Made by a program: the position numbers and the translations under genes
NCBI GenBank assembly: GCA_005877225.1
Contig: VBPK01000185.1
Coordinates: forward strand, 1 to 11,524
Direction of reading: 5' to 3'
DNA length: 11,524 nt
Origin: Nitrososphaerota archaeon
Lineage (GTDB): Archaea > Thermoproteota > Nitrososphaeria > Nitrososphaerales > Gagatemarchaeaceae
In this document: positions 5,054-11,524 of the stretch, piece by piece
Position numbering within the stretch: the stretch's first letter is position 1
How the letters are laid out: each line of letters begins with the position of its first letter
The notes under the pieces: model-generated
The model's input: the letters and a program-made list of their open reading frames with translations, nothing else
Databases searched by the model: none
Told to the model about the DNA's origin: nothing

Positions 5054-5659
5054 CTAGAATTTGTGCCCCTCGGCAATCAGTTCCCCGCTGAAGGCGATTG
5101 ACCAGAGGAGGACAGGATAGACGATCATCCGCTCCATCCCACCGACGCCAAGCCCGAGATACTCCCCGTCTACGTACAGGATGGTTGCGACCAGTGAGAA
5201 TATGCCGAGTAGGACCGAGAAGTACGACAGGGGACTCCTCTCAACCTTGTAGGCGGCAATCGCGGCGAAGGAGATGGAAAGAAACGTGATCAGCGAGACA
5301 ATCCCGTGGATGACACTAAACGTCTCCGGGAAGACGCCCACGCCGACCATCGCCGCTCCTGCTGTGAGGGTAAAGGCAACAATCGCATTGGCTCTGACGG
5401 CCCTTCGAAGATAGTAACCAGAAACAAGGACGAGGAGCCCCGCGAGTATTATCGAGAGATTGAAGATGGTTGAACTCGGTTGAACTGTGTGACATACTCC
5501 CTTAGTGCAGGTAGCACCCAAATCACTAATCGCACTGCCTGAAACGCTGTACCCCGGGTAAAGGAATTCCGCCAGAAACATCGCAAGAGCGAATTGGACC
5601 ACCCCGGCAAAGAGCGCCGCGCCAGCAACCTTCGCCTCCCTGCCGCGGGGATAGTTCAA
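5054..5659 (-). CDS. DUF998 family membrane protein
   Basis: Seen (TTG 5659, 201 aa): MNYPRGREAKVAGAALFAG, then about six hydrophobic segments. After the first helix comes FLYPGYSVSGSAISDLGATC, then TIFNLSIILAGLLVLVSGYY and GVGVFPETFSVIHGIVSLIT, with the last helix at VYPVLLWSIAFSGELI. The YPGYS-x(3)-ISDLG loop and the FPE-x(4)-H motif are the conserved marks of DUF998 (PF06197), a bacterial and archaeal integral membrane family of unknown function. Two extra cysteines (ATCTKGVCH) lie in the first loop and might form a disulphide. Start choice: TATA box TTTTATC is 27 bp upstream, giving a leaderless TTG. A longer frame to 5758 is open but adds a non-family N-terminus. The zinc finger gene follows. 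Confidence 0.83.
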   Translation of the reverse strand: MNYPRGREAKVAGAALFAGVVQFALAMFLAEFLYPGYSVSGSAISDLGATCTKGVCHTVQPSSTIFNLSIILAGLLVLVSGYYLRRAVRANAIVAFTLTAGAAMVGVGVFPETFSVIHGIVSLITFLSISFAAIAAYKVERSPLSYFSVLLGIFSLVATILYVDGEYLGLGVGGMERMIVYPVLLWSIAFSGELIAEGHKF

Positions 5660-5681
5660 CAAAGGAGGTCCTGAGGAAACG

Positions 5682-5690
5682 GGATAAAAG
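5682..5690 (-). promoter_or_regulatory. TATA box of the DUF998 gene
   Basis: Minus strand CTTTTATCC, centred 27 bp upstream of the TTG at 5659, which predicts a leaderless transcript and supports the short form of the protein. Confidence 0.5.
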
Positions 5691-5788
5691 GCTGAACAGG
5701 CGGAATGCAGTCCGAGATTCTTCGGAGACATCACCAACCACAAGTTGTCTGCCGCCACTGGGCGGCGCTCACTCCGGTTTCACTGGAA

Positions 5789-5797
5789 GATTAATAG
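5789..5797 (+). promoter_or_regulatory. TATA box of the M20-MBL operon
   Basis: GATTAATAG, centred about 37 bp upstream of the ATG at 5830, implying a leader of about 10 nt. No other AT-rich box is present before the three co-directional genes. Confidence 0.45.
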
Positions 5798-5829
5798 CTG
5801 AGGGAAGAGCAACAAAGGTCTGAAGCTCG

Positions 5830-7014
5830 ATGGAAGGCCTTCTGGAGGAAGTAAAGGAGTTCGAGCCTCGAATCATCGAGCTCAGGCGCAGGGTCCACCA
5901 AAATCCCGAGTTGGCATATCATGAGGTCAAGACGGCCAGCCTCGTCGCTAACGTCCTGAGGTCGCTCGGAGTCGAGGTTACGACGGGAGTCGGCGGGACC
6001 GGAGTCCTCGGCGTCTTGAAGGGCGCGAGTCCTGGGAAGGTCGTTGCCCTAAGGGCCGATATGGATGCGCTGCCCGTTGAGGAGATGGTCAACCTGCCAT
6101 TCAAGTCGAAGGTAAAGGGAGTGATGCACGCCTGCGGCCATGATTCCCATGTCTCGATGCTTCTAGGCGCCGCGATGCTGCTCGCGAAGCGCAAGGAGAA
6201 GGACCTTCGCGGGACGGTGAAGTTCCTCTTCCAGCCGGCGGAGGAGCACGGGGGGCGGGGTGGTGCAAAGCCGATGATCGAGGATGGTGTGATGGAGGAT
6301 CCGAGAGTCAACTACGTCTTCGGACTGCACATAAGCAATCGGGTGCCGTCGGGAGCATTCGGCCTCAGGGGTGGGGCCGCGATGGCAGCCCCGGACGCCT
6401 TCAAGATAACGGTGATCGGAAGGGGTGGGCACGGTTCCGCCCCGCACGAGACCGTCGACCCTATCTTCGTCGCGGCACAGGTGATTGTCGCGCTCCAGGG
6501 AATCTCGAGCAGGATGATAGACCCCGTAAAGCCCTTCGTCATCTCCGTCTGCAGCATCCATTCGGGGACGAAGAGCAACATCATCCCCGATGAAGCGGTT
6601 CTCGAGGGAACGATAAGGACTCTCGACGAAGTGACGAGGCGGAAGGCGGTGGCGAAAGTGAGGGATGTCGCCCAGACCGTCGCCAGCGCGTTCGGGGCGA
6701 GCTGCAACATTGAATTTATCGAGGACCCCTATCCCATCACCTTCAACGACGTCAAGGTGACGAGGGAGGTCGCCGAGATACTGCGAACGATAGAGGGCAG
6801 GAAGGTCGTCGAGATGGACCCGATCCTCGGTGGGGAAGACTTCTCGCGATTCCTTCAGAAGGCGCCAGGGACCTTCTACTATCTGGGAACGCTCAACAAG
6901 AGCAAGGGGTGCATCTATCCAAACCACAGCTCGAAGTTCAAGGTAGACGAGGACGTACTGAAGTACGGCTCAGTCTCGCTCGCGTCTCTGGCACTAGAAT
7001 TTGCGAGACGTTAG
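5830..7014 (+). CDS. M20 family metal-dependent amidohydrolase (N-acyl amino acid hydrolase-like)
   Basis: Seen: 394 aa, the normal length for the M20D group. Motifs in order are RRRVHQNPELAYHE (20-32), LRADMDALPVEE (74-85) and the metal site HACGHDSH (100-107). Then come the catalytic and metal residues in PAEEHGG (136-142), His167 in GLHIS, the dimerisation-domain segment GRGGHGSAPHETVDP (197-211), and LGGEDFS near 333-339. Known: this group (hippurate hydrolase, IAA-amino acid hydrolase, N-acetyl-amino acid deacylases) cuts the amide of N-acylated amino acids in the cytoplasm with two metal ions; the Cys and His of HACGHD bind metal and the first Glu of the EE pair acts as base. All key residues are intact. 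It is first in a tight operon with an MBL hydrolase and a zinc-ribbon protein. The exact acyl amino acid is unknown. Confidence 0.92.
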   Translation: MEGLLEEVKEFEPRIIELRRRVHQNPELAYHEVKTASLVANVLRSLGVEVTTGVGGTGVLGVLKGASPGKVVALRADMDALPVEEMVNLPFKSKVKGVMHACGHDSHVSMLLGAAMLLAKRKEKDLRGTVKFLFQPAEEHGGRGGAKPMIEDGVMEDPRVNYVFGLHISNRVPSGAFGLRGGAAMAAPDAFKITVIGRGGHGSAPHETVDPIFVAAQVIVALQGISSRMIDPVKPFVISVCSIHSGTKSNIIPDEAVLEGTIRTLDEVTRRKAVAKVRDVAQTVASAFGASCNIEFIEDPYPITFNDVKVTREVAEILRTIEGRKVVEMDPILGGEDFSRFLQKAPGTFYYLGTLNKSKGCIYPNHSSKFKVDEDVLKYGSVSLASLALEFARR

Positions 7015-7026
7015 CCGGGTGGTCTT

Positions 7027-7935
7027 TTGAGGACTACGAAGGTCGGAGAGAGAGTCTATCTCCTCGATACCGTGGCACTCGGGCAGGCCGGCACAGTCAG
7101 CGTCTACGTGGTGAAGGGGCCGAAGGTCAGCCTGATCGATTGCGGCTACGCGTCATCGTGCGAGACGGTCCTTGAGGGACTGGGCGAGCTCGGAATATCC
7201 CCCTCGGAGGTCAGGTACGTGATCCCGACTCACGTCCACCTCGACCATGCCGGCGGGACGGGGTACCTCCTGAAGAAGATGCCAAGGGCGCAGGTCTTCG
7301 CCCACGAGAAGGCGGTGAAACACCTGGTAGACCCGAGCAGGCTGATAGAGAGCGCGACGGAGGTCTTCGGGAAGTTCATCATGGAGGCTTACGGACTCCC
7401 GACACCCATCCCGAGCGAGCGGGTTACGGCGGTCGGCGATGAGACCAACCTCGAGCTGGGCGATGGCTTGAGCGCGACGGTGCTGTACGCGCCCGGGCAT
7501 GCTCCTCACCAGGTCGCGCTGATGGTCGAGAGGGAGAAGATACTTTTCTCCGCCGACTCGGTCGGGATAGTCTACCCGAACTTACGGTCGATGATACCCA
7601 CGACGCCCCCACCCAGCTTCGAGCCCGAGAAGCTGCTCGCGACGGTGGACCTGTTGGAGCGGATGGGGTCGAAGTCGCTCCTGGTGCCCCACTTCGGGGT
7701 CAGGAAGGATGTCCTGGAGGTCTTCGAGACGACTAAGAAGAAGACGATGGAATGGCTATCACTCGTCAGGGATATGAGGAAGGGTGGAACGGAGTTCGAG
7801 GCGGCCGTGGAGAGGATGGTGGTACTGGCTGCGAGGGAGGCAGGGGTTCATCCCGACGAGTTGCCGGTATACGCCAAGATCTCCGTGAGGACGACTGTGA
7901 TGGGGATGTATCAATACCTCGCGAGGAGCACCTAA
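7027..7935 (+). CDS. MBL-fold metallo-hydrolase
   Basis: Seen: 302 aa. The metallo-beta-lactamase fold starts with VYLLDT and VSLIDCG. It has the metal motif THVHLDHAGG (H69, H71, D73, H74), the third-strand His158 in APGHAPHQ, Asp177 in FSADS and His222 in VPHFG. So all metal ligands for a two-metal site are present. The last about 75 residues are a helical extension of the kind seen in archaeal and bacterial MBL hydrolases of about 300 aa; the reaction is not known (thioester, lactone or phosphodiester hydrolysis are all possible in this superfamily). Start is a TTG 12 nt after the M20 stop, with GGTGGT in the gap as a weak ribosome site. The next gene begins directly at its stop codon, indicating translational coupling within the operon. 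Confidence 0.88.
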   Translation: MRTTKVGERVYLLDTVALGQAGTVSVYVVKGPKVSLIDCGYASSCETVLEGLGELGISPSEVRYVIPTHVHLDHAGGTGYLLKKMPRAQVFAHEKAVKHLVDPSRLIESATEVFGKFIMEAYGLPTPIPSERVTAVGDETNLELGDGLSATVLYAPGHAPHQVALMVEREKILFSADSVGIVYPNLRSMIPTTPPPSFEPEKLLATVDLLERMGSKSLLVPHFGVRKDVLEVFETTKKKTMEWLSLVRDMRKGGTEFEAAVERMVVLAAREAGVHPDELPVYAKISVRTTVMGMYQYLARST

Positions 7936-8409
7936 ATGATGATGACCGGCGATAAGACGCGTCGAATCGTCGAGGCAAAGCTGAACGCCGTCCCGATGTG
8001 CCGAGGACACTGCAACGAGCGGGCGAGTTTGAGCCTCTCTGAGGTCGAGGGAGAGCTGATCGGGACGTACGCCTGTCCCTCGGGCTACGTCTCCCGTCTG
8101 ATGAACTATGGAGAGGTCGACGTCTCTTGGTTCAGGGACTTTGTTTCGCTGCTGCTGAGGGGTGTCGGAGAAGTCAAGGAGGAAGACATCAGGGTCGCGA
8201 CGAGGTACGCGTGGGACTTGAATGAGATGGGCTCTGGGCAGGTCTTGAAGGAGGCGTACTGGACCCAGAACTACAGGCGCACCGAAAGCGATAACCCGAA
8301 CAGGGCCGCTCTCTTCTCCTGCACAAACTGCCGTTCGTTTTACGTTCAGAGCGCATCGGGGAAGGAGAGGCTCTGTCCGGACTGCAGGGAGAGGCGAGCA
8401 GAAAACTAA
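7936..8409 (+). CDS. cysteine-rich protein with C-terminal zinc ribbon, function unknown
   Basis: Not recognised beyond its metal sites. Seen: 157 aa with seven cysteines in two groups. N-terminal: MCRGHCNERA (C22, C26, with H25 between) and ACPSGYVSRLM (C47), with a beta-rich piece LSEVEGELIGTY between them. A helical middle (residues about 62-115) includes WFRDFVSLLLRGVG and TRYAWDLNEMG. C-terminal: a four-cysteine zinc ribbon, FSCTNC (129, 132) and LCPDCRERR (147, 150). The ATG follows the TAA of the MBL gene with no gap (TAAATG), so translation is coupled; two more ATGs follow immediately. It may be a regulator or an accessory factor of the two hydrolases (inference). Its stop overlaps the stop of the convergent thioredoxin-like gene by 4 bases. 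Confidence 0.8.
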   Translation: MMMTGDKTRRIVEAKLNAVPMCRGHCNERASLSLSEVEGELIGTYACPSGYVSRLMNYGEVDVSWFRDFVSLLLRGVGEVKEEDIRVATRYAWDLNEMGSGQVLKEAYWTQNYRRTESDNPNRAALFSCTNCRSFYVQSASGKERLCPDCRERRAEN

Positions 8410-8747
8410 CCAGGCTGCGCCCTGAGAGTCCTGAACATCTCGCTCCTCACGAGGTTATCCACAGCCACGCGAGTGTACTCGACTCCCTCGGGGTATCCAG
8501 TCAGGAGGTGCTTGACCTCGCCGTCCTCGAACTCCACGAATACTTGGGGAATCAGGTAGTCAGGAGACCAATCCCCGTGCTTCTTGACCAGCTCGTCCCC
8601 GGCTCGGACCTGCTCGGTGTCTATGTCGTACAGCAGACAGGGAACGCCCAACTCCTTGGCCGCCAGCTTCATCTTCTCGACGGCCGTCGGGGCGCAGTGA
8701 GGACACCAGTTTGCGTAGACGACGTGGAACGCCTTTGCTCGCAACAA
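8406..8747 (-). CDS. thioredoxin/glutaredoxin-like protein (CPHC)
   Basis: Seen: 113 aa. Strand FHVVYANWCPHCAPT puts the CxxC redox centre CPHC at residues 15-18. Then come a helix, LGVPCLLYDIDTEQ, and YLIPQVFVEFEDGE, in which Pro67 is the cis-proline position facing the active site; LLTGYPEGVEY follows. This is a complete minimal thioredoxin fold, cytoplasmic (no signal peptide). A CPHC centre is DsbA-like, more oxidising than thioredoxin CGPC, and it also occurs in archaeal small redoxins. It would act in thiol-disulphide exchange; the partner is unknown. Starts TTG TTG, with purine-rich AAGGAAGGGG just upstream and a TATA box 30 bp upstream. Its stop overlaps that of the convergent zinc-ribbon gene. 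An extra Cys37 is present. Confidence 0.83.
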   Translation of the reverse strand: MLRAKAFHVVYANWCPHCAPTAVEKMKLAAKELGVPCLLYDIDTEQVRAGDELVKKHGDWSPDYLIPQVFVEFEDGEVKHLLTGYPEGVEYTRVAVDNLVRSEMFRTLRAQPG

Positions 8748-8773
8748 GACCCCTTCCTTGCAGCATCTCCAGA

Positions 8774-8782
8774 CATTTAAGA
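8774..8782 (-). promoter_or_regulatory. TATA box of the thioredoxin-like gene, overlapping the upstream stop codon
   Basis: Minus strand TCTTAAATG, centred about 30 bp upstream of the TTG at 8747. The TAA within it is also the stop codon of the metallopeptidase-like gene, so the thioredoxin-like gene has its own promoter in the end of its neighbour. Confidence 0.5.
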
Positions 8783-9298
8783 TTGCCTGGCGAGAGCTCC
8801 ACTTCGGTCGGATTTCGGTGTGCTCACTCCGACCGCACGAAGCAGGCGTTTGAAATCCTCATCATTGACCCATTCCACCTTCAGGTAGTCGACTATCTCT
8901 CCCTCAGTCATCCCGATCCGCCTCGCCTCCTCCACCGCGACGCTGTAAGCCTCGATCTCGGTAGGCCTGTCGACGTAGCTGTACTTCTTGTCAAATAGGT
9001 CCTTCCCCTGCTTGAACTGCTTGACGTGGACGAGCTCGTGAATCAGGTCCAGGTAGAAATCCCGTTCGGCTGCCGTCTTCAGGTAGGGAGAACTGATGAT
9101 TATGTCGCCGGTGTCGTTGTCGACGCGGAGATACCCCTTCCTGGTCGAGAAGAGTATCCTCACGCTCTTGAGGGTCTGATTGGTTCTGGCCCCGAAGATG
9201 CGCTTGACAGCGTCGACCTTCTCGAACCCCTGGAAGAGGTCAGGGAAGAGGCAGGGGTCGCTTGAAACGCTTCGGATGATAGTGACCTCGAGGTCCAT
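8777..9298 (-). CDS. HEXXH zinc metallopeptidase-like protein
   Basis: Seen (ATG 9298, 173 aa): an N-terminal region with SVSSDPCLFPDLFQGFEKVD, a beta-rich piece KGYLRVDNDTGDIIISSPYL, then the active-site helix LDLIHELVHVKQFKQG with HELVH at 87-91. DRPTEIEAYSVAVEEARRIG follows, in which E114 or E116 could supply the third zinc ligand as in gluzincins. It is cytoplasmic, with no signal or membrane helix. Family placement is uncertain; it resembles small archaeal peptidases near the M48/SprT/IrrE-like group. Start choice: a frame opens at ATG 9331, but that ATG adjoins the TATA box GTTTATATTC. The ATG at 9298 lies at the predicted transcription start, so the mRNA is probably leaderless and the product 11 residues shorter than the longest frame. 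Confidence 0.78.
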   Translation of the reverse strand: MDLEVTIIRSVSSDPCLFPDLFQGFEKVDAVKRIFGARTNQTLKSVRILFSTRKGYLRVDNDTGDIIISSPYLKTAAERDFYLDLIHELVHVKQFKQGKDLFDKKYSYVDRPTEIEAYSVAVEEARRIGMTEGEIVDYLKVEWVNDEDFKRLLRAVGVSTPKSDRSGALARQS

Positions 9299-9320
9299 TG
9301 AGACGACCGCCTGTTCACCG

Positions 9321-9328
9321 AATATAAA
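9321..9328 (-). promoter_or_regulatory. TATA box of the metallopeptidase-like gene
   Basis: Minus strand TTTATATT, the best box A in this part of the window, centred 26-27 bp upstream of the ATG at 9298. An inverted repeat AGACA-N6-TGTCT (9345-9360) lies about 17 bp further upstream and could be an operator. Confidence 0.6.
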
Positions 9329-9375
9329 CATGAACGAGGAGACCAGACACTAGACTGTCTTGCGTACGCCCCCTC

Positions 9376-10131
9376 CTACTTCTTCTTGACTAGGACGTCC
9401 TTCGAGTAGGCGAGTTCGAACCCTCTCTTGTAGTAGAATCTCTCGAGCGAGTCGGAGCGGAACGTCTGGAGAGTGAGTGTCGTCCTCCCCTCCGAGTCGC
9501 TTATCTCCTTGGCCCGACGAAGCAACGCGGTCGCCACTCCCCGCTCCCTAAACTCAGGAATTGTTCCGACGCAGTAAACCCCTGAGAGCCCCCGCCGCCC
9601 ATAAATTGCGAGTGTGCCCGCCGGTTTCCTTCGTACGGAAGCCAGGACGAATCTGGTGCGCCCCTCCCCGAGAGCCTTCTTCACGCTCGCGACAACACTC
9701 TTCAGGAGGGAGAGCTCCCCGTAGAAGGCCCGAAGATACGTCTCGCACCATTCGTCCAGTTTCTCCGTCCCGATCACTCGGCAGGTGACGCCCGAGACCC
9801 GCTTCGGGATTGCGCCGGCGAGCCGCATGACGAGGAACGTATCGGTGATGGTGTACCCCCGATTAAGGAGAAGTTTCTTGGTGTGCGCATACTCCGGCAG
9901 ACGCTGAAGGAAGAAGGCCGGGTCCAACCCCTCTCCAAGGTACTTGCCCTCCGCCACTGTCACCAATTCGTCAGGCTTCTTCTTCGCTCGCAGGAATCCG
10001 GCGTGATTGAATAGTGGCTCTCTGAACTCACGAGATCCAAGACGATAGCAACTCTTCGAGAGCCAGCTGAGGCGGGCCCAGTGCGACCACCACCCGAGCT
10101 CGTTGAGTTCGTTGCTCCGCTCAATTGGCAT
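9376..10131 (-). CDS. GNAT-family N-acetyltransferase with an N-terminal extension
   Basis: Seen: 251 aa. The C-terminal half is a GNAT fold: VLASVRRKPAGTLAIYGRRG, then motif A with YCVGTIPEFRERGVATALL (187-205), where RxRGVA forms the acetyl-CoA pyrophosphate loop, and motif B with SLERFYYKRGFELAYSKD (228-245). The first about 115 residues look like a degenerate first GNAT-like half (AEGKYLGEGLDPAFFLQ, LLLNRGYTITDTFLVMRL), a common arrangement in tandem GNAT proteins. Acceptor unknown; it could acetylate an amino acid, peptide or metabolite. The ATG lies inside the end of the CysRS-like gene with an 11-base overlap (ATGCCAATTGA), so the two are co-transcribed and coupled. No separate promoter is visible. 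Confidence 0.83.
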   Translation of the reverse strand: MPIERSNELNELGWWSHWARLSWLSKSCYRLGSREFREPLFNHAGFLRAKKKPDELVTVAEGKYLGEGLDPAFFLQRLPEYAHTKKLLLNRGYTITDTFLVMRLAGAIPKRVSGVTCRVIGTEKLDEWCETYLRAFYGELSLLKSVVASVKKALGEGRTRFVLASVRRKPAGTLAIYGRRGLSGVYCVGTIPEFRERGVATALLRRAKEISDSEGRTTLTLQTFRSDSLERFYYKRGFELAYSKDVLVKKK

Positions 10132-11271
10132 CTTTGACTAGCCCGATACCGAGTATCTGAGAGGCTGAGGCTATCGCGGCATAGAGCCGGGCGAGGAGCC
10201 GAGGGTCACGCTCACGGGCCGCCTCACCAACCATCGAGCCGAGCAGCTTCACGGCGCGAGGTCCATCAATGTCATCGTCGAGGGCGCGGAGAAACGGCGT
10301 CAGCTTTCCTCCGTCGGTTGTGGCGTCCTCTCGGGGCATTCGGCGCTGCACGGACTCGACCCTGCCCTTCCACTCCCAGTACTTCTCTCCGAGACTCTCG
10401 ATCGAGTCCTCGTCAAACTCTGCGTCCTTCCGGTGATGAAGTCCTGCAAAGTAGAGTCTGACGGAGTTCACGTCGTGCCTCCTGAGCAGGTCATGCGCGT
10501 AGTATACGTTTCCTTCCGACTTCGACATCTTCCTCCCGTCGATCGTGAGCAACCCGGTGTGCACCCAGTACCTCACGAAGGGCTTGAGACCGGTTAGTGC
10601 CTCAACCTGGGCGATCTCGGCCTCGTGGTGGGGGTAGATCAACTCGCGCGCGCCGCCGTGTATGTCGTACTGAGGACCGAAGTTGGCAACGCTGACGGCG
10701 GTGTCCTGGATGTGCCACCCCGGCGTTCCGAGTCCCCACGGACTCTCCCATCTCTGCTCCGTGCTCGTCGTCGGGCGCCAGAGTGAGAAGTCGACCTGGT
10801 TTCTCTTCTTGGGTGATATCTCCAGCGGGCGGAGAGCCAGTTCGTCTCGCGACTGGCGGGAGAGCTTCCCGAAGTCGGGGAACTTCTCGACGTCGAAGTA
10901 GACGCCGCCGTCCGTCCTGTAAGCGTGCCCCCTTCGAACGAGCCCGGAGGCCTGCTGGATCATTACGGGGAGGTATCTTGAAACGCGCTCGAAGGAGTTT
11001 ATCGTCGAAATTCCGAGCGCCTTCACGTCGCGAAGGAACGCCCTCTCGTTCAGTTCTAGGAAGCTTTCAACGGTGCGTCTTCTCCTCTTCGCGCCCTTCA
11101 CGATGCTCTCGTCTATGTCCGTGATGTGTCCTGAATCGTGGGACCGCACACGAACATCTTCACCTGAGCGGGGGTTAGACTCTCGAACCTCTCTTTCCGC
11201 ATCGATATCGTGTTGAAGAGCTTCAGCCTCGTCCGGGTGCCGCTACTACCGTTCCTTTTGCGGGGCGCCAA
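10121..11271 (-). pseudogene. cysS: cysteinyl-tRNA synthetase-like gene lacking the HIGH segment, out of frame
   Basis: Seen: from a TTG at 11271 one frame gives RLKLFNTISMRKERFE and VKMFVCGPTIQD, the standard CysRS N-terminus with its first zinc Cys. At about 11125-11129 it jumps to another frame, continuing ITDIDESIVKGAKRRRR through PGWHIQDTAVSVANFGPQYD, IHGGARELIYPHHEAEIAQ and the KMSKSEGN signature (10508-10531) to a normal C-terminus. In CysRS about 32 residues, including the HIGH ATP-binding motif, lie between these two points; here they are gone, and the loss is not a multiple of three. The second zinc Cys is Asp (GAC at 10703-10705), a variant I recall in some archaeal homologues. Downstream alone a 342-residue frame exists from a GTG at 11149, but it would be inactive without HIGH. 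Either a true pseudogene or an assembly deletion. The GNAT gene follows. Confidence 0.75.
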
Positions 11272-11303
11272 GGCTTCGCATCCCGCCAGCTTCTTCGTTA
11301 AAG

Positions 11304-11312
11304 GATTATACT
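11304..11312. promoter_or_regulatory. shared bidirectional TATA element
   Basis: GATTATACT (plus) reads AGTATAATC on the minus strand. It lies about 35-40 bp from the TTG at 11271 of the CysRS-like gene and about 27 bp from an ATG at 11334 on the plus strand. It is the only AT-rich box in the spacer, so it probably serves both directions. Confidence 0.5.
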
Positions 11313-11369
11313 GCCGTCAGACGGAGCGGGGAGATGCATTCTATGGTTTATGAGAGGAGGGTCAAATCG

Positions 11370-11524
11370 ATGTCAAAGCTGTTCGAAGAGCTGCGCGATC
11401 TCGAGGCGGACGAAGGAGTGAGGATTCTAGCCAAAAGCGAAGGCAGGAAGAAGCTCCTATTCGTCACAAGGCATTCGGGGAGGTACTCCCTCGGAATCAG
11501 CGATGCGGAGGCGAGGAACGGAAA
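11370..11524 (+). CDS. hypothetical protein, N-terminal part (runs off the right edge)
   Basis: Not recognised. Seen: 51 codons, starting MSKLFEELRDLEADEGVRIL and continuing KSEGRKKLLFVTRHSGRYS to the window edge, an acidic helix followed by a basic beta-like piece. A strong ribosome site, AGGAGGG (11355-11361), lies 8 nt before the ATG at 11370. Two in-frame ATGs further up (11334, 11343) are alternatives; 11334 would be leaderless from the shared TATA element. It diverges from the CysRS-like gene. Confidence 0.6.
   Translation, partial: MSKLFEELRDLEADEGVRILAKSEGRKKLLFVTRHSGRYSLGISDAEARNG

Noticed and set aside
4720..5076. 118-codon minus-strand frame covering the zinc-finger region
   Set aside because: Extends antisense into the DUF4349-PKD gene and has no domain. 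The other frame gives the zinc finger with its own start and stop.
6163..6927. 254-codon open frame on the minus strand
   Set aside because: It is antisense to the M20 gene, has no recognisable domain and low-complexity charged content. The plus frame carries every M20 motif, so this is a shadow of high-GC codon use.
8560..8802. 80-codon minus-strand frame over the thioredoxin-like gene
   Set aside because: Arg-rich shadow; the CPHC-containing frame is the real gene.
1..11524. search for CRISPR repeats, tRNA cloverleaves, insertion-sequence ends and phage genes
   Set aside because: No regularly spaced repeats, no T-psi-C-type box set, no transposase or integrase motif and no long terminal inverted repeats were seen by eye.

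Overview
The window looks archaeal. Most genes have a TATA-like box 25-30 bp upstream of the start codon with little or no leader. Start codons are often TTG, GTG or even CTG, and a Shine-Dalgarno site appears only occasionally. The proteins also fit: a short cyclic-nucleotide-binding protein, a membrane-anchored winged-helix regulator, a DUF998 membrane protein, a VapBC-type toxin-antitoxin pair, and a CysRS-like protein of archaeal flavour. The DNA is GC-rich with many AGG/AGA arginine codons. A Thermoproteota/Nitrososphaerota-like or Thermoplasmatota-like genome is plausible, but the sequence alone does not settle the lineage.

Layout. Left end (1-1249): the start of an APC-type permease (minus) diverges from a cyclase-family metal hydrolase (plus). 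Next (1379-3389), all on the minus strand: a vapBC locus whose toxin has a one-base frameshift, a stand-alone cyclic-nucleotide-binding protein, a small Thr/Ala-rich membrane protein, and a winged-helix regulator with two C-terminal membrane helices. Diverging from the regulator is a DUF4349-PKD cell-surface protein (3595-4878, plus), apparently started at CTG behind a strong Shine-Dalgarno site. Converging on it are a previously uncalled 48-residue zinc finger (4875-5021) and a DUF998 membrane protein.

Centre (5830-8409, plus) is a tight operon: an M20 amidohydrolase, an MBL-fold hydrolase and a cysteine-rich protein with a C-terminal zinc ribbon. The minus-strand genes that follow are a CPHC thioredoxin-like protein, a HELVH metallopeptidase-like protein, a GNAT acetyltransferase, and a cysteinyl-tRNA synthetase-like gene that has lost the segment carrying the HIGH motif and is out of frame at the junction. 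The CysRS-like gene shares its promoter with a partial plus-strand gene at the right edge.

How the parts may work together: the APC permease, cyclase-family hydrolase and M20/MBL operon suggest uptake and hydrolysis of amino-acid derivatives (inference). The divergent membrane-bound regulator and DUF4349-PKD protein, with a palindrome between the TATA box and the start, look like a cell-surface sensing or maintenance unit (inference). Two genes are broken, vapC by one base and cysS by a deletion of roughly 94 nt, so either sequence errors or real decay must be considered. No rRNA, tRNA, CRISPR array or insertion sequence was seen. No gene-free stretch exceeds 300 bases; the longest are 329-577 and 3390-3594, both divergent promoter regions.
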